Shown: piece by piece, positions 21,080 to 26,860 of the stretch
How positions within the stretch are numbered: the first letter of the stretch is position 1
Layout: every line of letters begins with the position of its first letter
From: an uncultured Lachnospiraceae bacterium
GTDB lineage: Bacteria; Bacillota; Clostridia; Lachnospirales; Lachnospiraceae
DNA length: 26,860 bases
Direction: 5' to 3'
Assembly: GCA_910587295.1 (NCBI GenBank)
Contig: CAJULP010000097.1
Span: 1 to 26,860 of the forward strand
Translations under genes and position numbers: made by a program
The notes under the pieces: model-generated
What the model was told of the DNA's origin: nothing
The model's database searches: none
The model's input: only the letters and a program-made list of their open reading frames with translations

Positions 21080-23818
21080 ATGAACTATACGAAGAAAGGA
21101 ATACGTGCCAAGCAGAAATCCCTGCATGCAAAAACTACCAAGCTGGGCAAAAAACTGCTTCTTGCGATTTTAAATCTTTCTCTGCTTGGCATAGTTGCCG
21201 TAGGTATCATTGGTATGAGTATGGCATTTGGCATTTTCAGGGGCGTCATTGACACTGCTCCCAGCATTGAAAACGTCAAAGTCACTCCCACCGGTTTTTC
21301 TACTTTTGTGTACGACTTAGAGGGCAACCAGACCGCAAAATTAGTCTCTCAAAACTCCAACCGTATCCCGGTCTCACAGGATATGATCCCGGAGGATTTG
21401 GCACATGCCTTTGTTGCCATTGAGGACGAACGTTTCTATGAGCATAACGGTATCGACATTAAGGGAATCTTCCGTGCCGGATATATCGCCATAACTACCG
21501 GGTTCCAGCGTATGGAAGGTGCCAGCACCATAACCCAGCAGCTGTTAAAAAACAACGTGTTTACCAACTGGACCAATGAGGACAGCTTTATTGAAAGCGT
21601 GAAACGTAAGATCCAGGAGCAGTACCTTGCCATTGAACTGACCAAGTCTATGTCCAAGGATGAAGTACTGCTTAACTACATGAATTCCATCAACCTTGGT
21701 CAGAACACTTTAGGGGTCCAGGCCGCTTCCATGCGCTATTTTAACAAGTCAGTCAACAACCTGACCTTATCGGAGTGCGCCGTGATCGCCGGCATCACCC
21801 AAAACCCCTCCCGGTACAACCCTATTTCCCACCCCGATAACAATGCGGACAGACGAAAAAAGGTGCTTAAGCATATGTTAGAACAAGGGTATATCTCTCA
21901 GGAAGAACATGATGAAGCCTTAGCGGATGACGTTTACTCCCGCATCCAGATCGTCAACGAAGATTCTGAGGAAGATACGGTCAATACATACTTTGTGGAC
22001 GCTTTGACCGATGACGTGATGAACGATCTGCTTGCCGCCGGATACAATGAAACCCAGGCCTTTACCCTCTTATATAGCGGCGGGCTCAAAATTTATTCCA
22101 CTCAGGATCCGCACATACAGTCCATTTGCGATGAAGTGTTCTCCAATGAGGAAAATTATCCGGCTAACACCCGGTGGTACTTAAATTACGCACTTACCAT
22201 CAAGAAAGCAAACGGCGACTATGAAAACCACAGTACCGAAATGCTCCGGGCTTATTTCAAAGAACAAAATTCTTCCTATAACCTGATCTATGATTCCCAG
22301 GAAGAAGCTTATGCGGATATTGAGTTGTACCAAAGTGCCGTATTAGCAAGCGGCGATGCGGTCTTTGACGAAAAAATTTCCCTTACCCCCCAGCCTCAGG
22401 TATCTCTTACCGTGGAAGACCAGAGCACCGGCTATGTGGTAGCCATGGTAGGCGGCAGGGGCCCCAAGGAAGGAAGCCGTACCTTAAACCGGGCTACCGA
22501 CACGGTACGCCAGCCCGGTTCTACCTTTAAGATCGTTTCCGCTTATGCGCCGGCATTAGACAGCGCAGGGCTTACCCTTGCCACAATGATCAATGACTCG
22601 CCCTTTAATTACGCAAGCGGGCGGCCGGTGAACAACTGGTGGGGTTCTGAGTACAGAGGTCTTAACTCCATCCGTATGGGCATCATCCAGTCCATGAACG
22701 TGGTCACCGTTAAGGTTTTAACACTGATCACTCCCCAGCTTGGATATGATTATGTTAAAAATTTTGGATTTACCACGGTGGTAGACCGGGAGGAAATCAT
22801 GGTAAACGGTGAAGTACAGATCTACTCAGATATCCAGCAGTCATTAGCGCTTGGTGGACTGACCCACGGGGTAACCAATAAGGAACTAAATGCCGCATAT
22901 GCCTGCATCGCTAATGGCGGTACTTATATCAAGCCTAAACTTTACACTAAGGTTGTGGATCATGACGGAAATGTGATCTTAGACAATACCCAGCCGGATT
23001 CCAAACAGGTTATCAAGGAAACCACCGCCTGGCTTTTAACGGATGCCATGCAGACTGTGGTCACCCAGGGAACCGGTGCATCTGTCAACTTTGGCAATAT
23101 GGCAATCGCAGGAAAGACCGGAACTACTTCCGATTACAATGATATCTGGTTCTGCGGCTATACCCCTTATTACACAGCCAGCGTCTGGGCCGGCTATGAC
23201 AACAATGTAAAGCTCCGCAAAGGGGAAGAACGCAATGTGGCAAAGAAACTCTGGAGGGCTGTCATGGCCCGGATCCATGAAGAGCTGCCAAGCACATCCT
23301 TCCAAATGCCTGCAAGCGGCATTGTACAGGCTACCGTATGCGCAAGGTCCGGAAAGCTTCCTATTGCGGGATTATGCGACGGCACACTGAAAACGGAATA
23401 CTTTGCGGAAGGAACCGTTCCCACGGAAAGCTGCGATGTCCATTATCAAGGTTCTATCTGCCAGTATACCAATATGCCTGCAAGCGAGCCTTGTCCGTTC
23501 AAGGTAGAAGGTGTATTAGAACTTACCCCGTTAGAGGATCCGCTGTTACAACAGGGCTCTTCCGTCACCCAGCAGGTGACGAACGAGGATGGAAGTATAT
23601 CAACCGTAGTTGTTCCCGGGCAGACCACCAATACCTGTCCTCACAATGTCGAATTTATGACCCAGCCCGGAATTGAGGCTATCATCGAACAGCAGCGGAC
23701 AGAAATCGCCAATGCACAGGCTGCGCTGGCTGCGGCCGCGGCGGAAGGGGCCGCTCCTCCTCCGGCAGATCCCGCACCACCCGCCCCGATGGATGACAGC
23801 AATGGAGGCGCACAATAA
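21080..23818 (+). CDS. ponA: Class A penicillin-binding protein (transglycosylase/transpeptidase)
   Basis: The 912-residue bifunctional PBP1a-type enzyme polymerises and cross-links peptidoglycan outside the membrane. One membrane helix lies at about 26-53. GT51 has VAIEDERFYEHNG with catalytic Glu115 and GASTITQQL (147-155). The transpeptidase has SxxK at Ser481/Lys484 (QPGSTFK), SxN at 538-540 (SMN), and KTGT at 679-682. A region after the catalytic domain (ATVCARSGKLPIAGLC, several Cys) and an Ala/Pro-rich tail (AAAAEGAAPPPADPAPPAP) extend it beyond the usual core. ATG 21080 follows ATGGAGG. It is a single gene with an extended -10 promoter and a terminator at 23841. All active-site residues are intact. 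Confidence 0.97.
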   Translation: MNYTKKGIRAKQKSLHAKTTKLGKKLLLAILNLSLLGIVAVGIIGMSMAFGIFRGVIDTAPSIENVKVTPTGFSTFVYDLEGNQTAKLVSQNSNRIPVSQDMIPEDLAHAFVAIEDERFYEHNGIDIKGIFRAGYIAITTGFQRMEGASTITQQLLKNNVFTNWTNEDSFIESVKRKIQEQYLAIELTKSMSKDEVLLNYMNSINLGQNTLGVQAASMRYFNKSVNNLTLSECAVIAGITQNPSRYNPISHPDNNADRRKKVLKHMLEQGYISQEEHDEALADDVYSRIQIVNEDSEEDTVNTYFVDALTDDVMNDLLAAGYNETQAFTLLYSGGLKIYSTQDPHIQSICDEVFSNEENYPANTRWYLNYALTIKKANGDYENHSTEMLRAYFKEQNSSYNLIYDSQEEAYADIELYQSAVLASGDAVFDEKISLTPQPQVSLTVEDQSTGYVVAMVGGRGPKEGSRTLNRATDTVRQPGSTFKIVSAYAPALDSAGLTLATMINDSPFNYASGRPVNNWWGSEYRGLNSIRMGIIQSMNVVTVKVLTLITPQLGYDYVKNFGFTTVVDREEIMVNGEVQIYSDIQQSLALGGLTHGVTNKELNAAYACIANGGTYIKPKLYTKVVDHDGNVILDNTQPDSKQVIKETTAWLLTDAMQTVVTQGTGASVNFGNMAIAGKTGTTSDYNDIWFCGYTPYYTASVWAGYDNNVKLRKGEERNVAKKLWRAVMARIHEELPSTSFQMPASGIVQATVCARSGKLPIAGLCDGTLKTEYFAEGTVPTESCDVHYQGSICQYTNMPASEPCPFKVEGVLELTPLEDPLLQQGSSVTQQVTNEDGSISTVVVPGQTTNTCPHNVEFMTQPGIEAIIEQQRTEIANAQAALAAAAAEGAAPPPADPAPPAPMDDSNGGAQ

Positions 23819-23840
23819 AAATCAAGCGCATATGCGCCGT

Positions 23841-23877
23841 AAAAAACCGGAAGATCATATTGACCTTCCGGTTTTTT
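23841..23877. terminator. Bidirectional terminator between ponA and xpt
   Basis: AAAAAACCGGAAG (23841-23853) pairs perfectly with CTTCCGGTTTTTT (23865-23877). T runs are present on both strands, between convergent stops at 23818 and 23889. Confidence 0.95.
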
Positions 23878-23888
23878 AATGGTATCTT

Positions 23889-24467
23889 TCAGGAACGGAA
23901 CTGGATTTCTCCTGTCCTTTCATCCATACTTTCCACTATGGCAAGAGATTCCACGCGGATGCCTTTACTCCTAAGCAGCCTGCCGCCATCCTGGAACCCT
24001 TTTTCTACTGCGATCCCTACCCCTTCCACCGCCGCGCCAGCTGCCTCGACTAAATCGATCAGACCGGCCACGGCACAGCCGTTAGCCAGGAAATCGTCTA
24101 TGATCAGCACGCGATCCTCTTCTTTTAAAAATTTCTTTGCCACGATCACATCATAAACCCGCTTATGGGTAAAAGACTCTACCTTTGCCACATACTGTTC
24201 CCCGTCCAAGTTAATGCTCTGTGACTTTTTGGCAAACACCACCGGTACCTGAAAATACTGTGCCGCAATACAGGCAATTCCAATCCCCGATGCTTCGATC
24301 GTCAGGATCTTATTGACCTTACGATCCCGGAACAGCCTGTAAAACTCTTTTCCCATCTCCCCAAACAGCTCCACGTCCATCTGATGGTTTAAAAAACTGT
24401 CCACTTTCAGTACATTCCCCGGCTTAACAATCCCGTCCTTACGGATCCTTTCCTCCAACAGCCGCAC
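23889..24467 (-). CDS. xpt: Xanthine phosphoribosyltransferase
   Basis: The 192-residue enzyme (EC 2.4.2.22) salvages xanthine to XMP with PRPP. It shows the Bacillus Xpt opening MRLLEERIRKDGIVKPGNVL, an N-terminal LKVDSFLNHQMDV, IEASGIGIACIAA and the PRPP motif VLIIDDFLANG (120-130). The ORF opens with GTG (24465-24467) after AAAGGAGGGG. It lies 41 nt after the MATE gene on the same strand, so it is probably the third gene of an operon. No purine riboswitch is seen, as the gap is too short. The usual xanthine permease (pbuX) is not adjacent; the order C39-like protein, MATE, xpt is unusual. Confidence 0.96.
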   Translation of the reverse strand: MRLLEERIRKDGIVKPGNVLKVDSFLNHQMDVELFGEMGKEFYRLFRDRKVNKILTIEASGIGIACIAAQYFQVPVVFAKKSQSINLDGEQYVAKVESFTHKRVYDVIVAKKFLKEEDRVLIIDDFLANGCAVAGLIDLVEAAGAAVEGVGIAVEKGFQDGGRLLRSKGIRVESLAIVESMDERTGEIQFRS

Positions 24468-24508
24468 GCTTATCCCCTCCTTTATCCTTTGAAAAATCTT
24501 ATGAAAGC

Positions 24509-25945
24509 TTATTTTCGAATCAATCTCTTTTCACTCCATTTACCGGATAAATACCTGACCAGCGAAATCAGGAAATTGGATGTCCACCCGATCGGCACTG
24601 CAATCCACACTGCCTGTACACCTAAAACCGGGGCAAAGGCAAAAGCAAATGTCACACGGATTGTCAGGTTTAACAGGTTCGCCAGGGTAAACACCAGCAC
24701 ATCACCGGCTCCTCTTAGCACGCCGTCCGTGATCGCCTTAAACCCGATACAGACAAAAAAGAACGCGATAAATGACAGGTAATCATTGCCTGTCTGGAAT
24801 GCCGCCGCGCCACTTCCCTCATCCAGAAATGACCGTGTGATCTCCTCATGAAATAGCGTAAGCACCAGGCATATGACCACCGCAAAGGCAAGCACCATCT
24901 TTACCGCTGCCTGATACCCTTTTTTTACCCGTTCCGGGGCGCCTGCACCTAAATTCTGTGCCGTAAACGTTGACACCGCATTTCCCGATGCAATCATAGG
25001 CACGATACAGATTGATTCAATCCGCATCCCGGCAGTATACCCTGCAAGCACGGAAGACCCAAATCCGTTTACCACAGACTGCACCAGAAGCATTCCGATC
25101 GACACGATAGACTGCTGCAGCATGGACGGGATTGCCACCTTGACCATACTCCCTAACATATGGATATCAAACAGCGCCGTTCTCCCTTCCTCTACCCGCT
25201 GCACTCCCTCTTTGACTCCCGCCTGTCGAAGCTCCGGCCGGCATTCTCCCATACCCTGCTTCTTTTCGTCCTCATCCGCCGCACCGTATCCCCGCAGTGT
25301 GCCCATAAGGATTGTAAATGAGATCACAGCAGATAATCCCTGGGCAAGCACAGTCGCAACCGCCGCACCGGCAATCCCGTATCCAAATCCCCTTACCAGC
25401 ACCAAATCCATCACAATATTTAAAAGCGAGGAAAAAATCAGTAAAAAAAGCGGGGTCCTGGAATTCCCCAAAGCATTAAAGATAGATGAAAGAATGTTGT
25501 ACATAAACAGAAAGGGCAGACCAAAAAAATAAATCCGCAAATACAGCATGGCATCCGAAAGAATATTTTCCGGCGTGTTAAGGCCCTGCAGGATTACCTT
25601 TGAAAAAATAAGCCCAAACAGCCCTAAAAAGACACTGACCGAAAGAAAGCTGACCAAAGCCGTATAGACCGAAGTCTTCATCTTCTTAAAAAGCCCTGCC
25701 CCCAAATACTGGGATGTGATCACGGAAGCACCGATCCCGCCGCCTATGGCGATCATAATAAATACCGTAGTAAGGGAGTAAGAAGCGCCGATGGCCGCAA
25801 GGGCATCTTCCCCTACAAACTGTCCCACAATGATGGAATCAACCGTAGTGTAGAACTGCTGGAATAGATTCCCTAAGATCATTGGAAGGGCAAAGAAGAA
25901 AAGGGATCTTCCCGGTGAGTCTGTAAGCATATTGTACTTTTTCAT
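24509..25945 (-). CDS. MATE family efflux transporter
   Basis: The 478-residue protein has the MATE (MatE/MatE) pattern: DSPGRSLFFFALPMILGNLF at the start, DSIIVGQFVGEDALAAIG, then a second repeat (IPSMLQQSIVSIGMLLVQSV, GNAVSTFTAQNLGAGAPERV). About 12 helices are likely. Such carriers export drugs or metabolites driven by H+ or Na+. The substrate cannot be read. A hydrophilic insert at about residues 222-258 (ADEDEKKQGMGECRPELRQA and following), between the two halves, is longer than usual. ATG 25945 follows AAAGGAAATG, inside the end of the preceding gene. Its start lies 4 nt after that stop (25950), so the two are coupled. Confidence 0.93.
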   Translation of the reverse strand: MKKYNMLTDSPGRSLFFFALPMILGNLFQQFYTTVDSIIVGQFVGEDALAAIGASYSLTTVFIMIAIGGGIGASVITSQYLGAGLFKKMKTSVYTALVSFLSVSVFLGLFGLIFSKVILQGLNTPENILSDAMLYLRIYFFGLPFLFMYNILSSIFNALGNSRTPLFLLIFSSLLNIVMDLVLVRGFGYGIAGAAVATVLAQGLSAVISFTILMGTLRGYGAADEDEKKQGMGECRPELRQAGVKEGVQRVEEGRTALFDIHMLGSMVKVAIPSMLQQSIVSIGMLLVQSVVNGFGSSVLAGYTAGMRIESICIVPMIASGNAVSTFTAQNLGAGAPERVKKGYQAAVKMVLAFAVVICLVLTLFHEEITRSFLDEGSGAAAFQTGNDYLSFIAFFFVCIGFKAITDGVLRGAGDVLVFTLANLLNLTIRVTFAFAFAPVLGVQAVWIAVPIGWTSNFLISLVRYLSGKWSEKRLIRK

Positions 25946-25949
25946 TTCT

Positions 25950-26741
25950 TCATTTCCTTTTTTGTCTGATATATAAAATATTCCCTAATATATTTCCCAG
26001 AAAATGAGTCTGTATCATGTCCTCATACTCATTCCAGTTTACATAATACTTTTTCCCCCAGGAGGAAATTTCCAAAAAGGCTTCCCCGTTTCTTTCTATC
26101 ATTCCCGTCACCATCACATAATGGGCGGAAACCGTGCAGGCCTTTTCCATCCTGCCGTTTTTCTTTACATAAAAAGCAAGCTCATCCTTTTTGTCTTTTT
26201 TCAAGACCATCATAGGAATGCACAAAATTACCGGCAGATCCTTGGAAAGCATCTCTTCCATACGCTTATAGAGCTTCCTGTCGCTGATTCCCCACCGTGA
26301 ACGCAGCCCCCACTTTTCTCTTCTGGACAAACGGTTAAAGCACATTGCCAGCCTGATACCGCTTATTCCGCTTTTCATGGATACACCGCCTAAAAACTTA
26401 TAGATGCCGTTATAATACGCTATGTAATCCTCCTCCTTGTTCACTCGGTTTACATAACTTCTGTTCTCCGCCGTGACCATATCCGGATTACCATTTCCCA
26501 AATATAACAGCAGATCGCAAAAGGCGATCACACCGCATCCCATGGCATTTTTCTTCGCATCAACCGACCCTGGCGCCGCGCCCTTAAAAAACCCCTGGTC
26601 TCCGCCATAAGTCAGTTCGCCGGAATTTCTCTTTACCTGTATATAGGTTTTCTTTAGCCTTAACTGAATGGATACTTCTTCACTTAACATATTTTCCAGA
26701 CCTTTTCCTGAATTTGGATAATAAAAAAGTGTCTTCGACAC
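25950..26741 (-). CDS. C39-like (papain-fold) cysteine peptidase domain protein, possibly 5'-truncated
   Basis: The frame encodes 263 residues. A C39/papain-like pattern is visible: GGDQGFF (Gln49, oxyanion-hole candidate), NAMGCGVIAFCDLLLYLG (Cys69), SAHYVMVTGMIE (His207), and LEISSWGKKYYVNWNEY (a Ser226/Ser227 where the third residue, often Asp/Asn, would be). There is no signal peptide or membrane helix. The ORF opens with GTG 26741 inside a small hairpin (GTGTC 26729-26733/GACAC 26737-26741) that may belong to the adjoining mobile element. The next in-frame ATG is 26690 (codon 18). The N-terminus may thus be artificial. It precedes a MATE transporter by 4 nt. Family and role are inferred from these motifs only. 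Confidence 0.65.
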   Translation of the reverse strand: MSKTLFYYPNSGKGLENMLSEEVSIQLRLKKTYIQVKRNSGELTYGGDQGFFKGAAPGSVDAKKNAMGCGVIAFCDLLLYLGNGNPDMVTAENRSYVNRVNKEEDYIAYYNGIYKFLGGVSMKSGISGIRLAMCFNRLSRREKWGLRSRWGISDRKLYKRMEEMLSKDLPVILCIPMMVLKKDKKDELAFYVKKNGRMEKACTVSAHYVMVTGMIERNGEAFLEISSWGKKYYVNWNEYEDMIQTHFLGNILGNILYIRQKRK

Positions 26742-26744
26742 CTC

Positions 26745-26790
26745 AACCCCCTAGCCCCCATTCATGGGGGAATTAGGGGTTCCTTTTTTT
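26745..26790 (+). repeat. Strong GC-rich hairpin with T run at the mobile element edge
   Basis: AACCCC (26745-26750) pairs with GGGGTT (26776-26781), and CCCCCA (26755-26760) with TGGGGG (26765-26770). TTTTTTT follows at 26784-26790. It resembles a plus-strand terminator, but no plus-strand gene ends here. It may be the terminus of the adjoining IS91-like element, or an insulator against incoming transcription. Confidence 0.75.
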
Positions 26791-26814
26791 ATCGTTTTCC
26801 TGCATAATGTTCTC

Positions 26815-26860
26815 ATGAGCGTACTACAGGATATTTTTAGAGACCATTATGAAGAAATGA
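26815..26860 (+). CDS. 5' start of a probable IS91-like transposase (cut by the window end)
   Basis: ATG 26815 opens MSVLQDIFRDHYEEM before the window ends. This opening resembles the N-terminus of Clostridial IS91-family (HUH/rolling-circle) transposases with an N-terminal zinc-binding region, as I recall them. No clear ribosome site is visible. IS91-type elements lack terminal inverted repeats and often have a hairpin at the terminus, consistent with the structure at 26745. With only 15 residues the call is tentative; the missing part should contain CxxC zinc motifs and the HUH and Tyr catalytic residues if correct. Confidence 0.5.
   Translation, partial: MSVLQDIFRDHYEEM

Noticed and set aside
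23826..23837. 12-bp palindrome GCGCATATGCGC after ponA
   Set aside because: It is perfect but short, next to the ponA terminator, and without any supporting context.
24468..24508. Purine riboswitch before xpt
   Set aside because: The gap to the MATE gene is 41 nt, too short for a purine aptamer with its expression platform.
42..26860. CRISPR arrays, tRNA or rRNA genes
   Set aside because: I saw no regularly spaced repeats, no tRNA-like cloverleaf with conserved TTCGA arms, and no rRNA sequence.

Overview
The window looks like the end of an Illumina-assembled contig from an anaerobic Firmicute, most likely Lachnospiraceae (class Clostridia). The first 41 bases are the 3' part of the Illumina TruSeq/P5 adapter, so the real DNA starts near base 42. 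The Lachnospiraceae call rests on the gene set: DUF1836 protein, class III FBPase, YerC, class A PBP, lysine riboswitch on dapA, ECF sigma module and an ICE with a large serine recombinase. The genus cannot be fixed by reading.

Layout. (1) Bases 42 to about 2965 are the right end of an integrative element: a truncated ORF, two small ORFs, several hairpins and a large serine recombinase. The recombinase ORF runs in frame, without a stop, into the 3' half of a host gene for a NitT/TauT-type ABC substrate-binding protein, making an 814-codon chimera. This is the most unusual object here and marks the element/chromosome junction. (2) 3604-5547 (minus) is an ECF sigma, anti-sigma and two-membrane-protein operon. 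(3) 5697-9540 holds single genes: DUF1836 protein, YerC, a degenerate M23/LytM membrane protein, a cold-shock protein, a eukaryotic-type HisA and a low-complexity lipoprotein. (4) 9600-13568 (minus) is a dapA-dapB-fbp operon preceded by a lysine riboswitch and a consensus promoter that sits inside a long palindrome. (5) 13612-16886 has a corrinoid adenosyltransferase-like protein, a two-OB-fold SSB-like protein and the divergent typA/bipA. (6) 16955-20884 (minus) has an AAA/PD-(D/E)XK protein, mgtE with an overlapping upstream small ORF, and yigZ. (7) 21080-23818 is a class A PBP, divergent from yigZ. (8) 23889-26741 (minus) is a C39-like protein, MATE exporter and xpt cluster. (9) From about 26742 a hairpin and the first 15 codons of a probable IS91-like transposase mark another mobile element cut off by the window end.

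How they fit together. Most of the window is ordinary chromosomal housekeeping: lysine/DAP and peptidoglycan supply (dapA, dapB, PBP), envelope stress control (ECF module, LytM-like protein), translation stress (typA, csp), Mg2+ uptake and purine salvage. Mobile DNA bounds it on both sides. Convergent gene pairs are separated by clear hairpin terminators, most of them usable in both directions.
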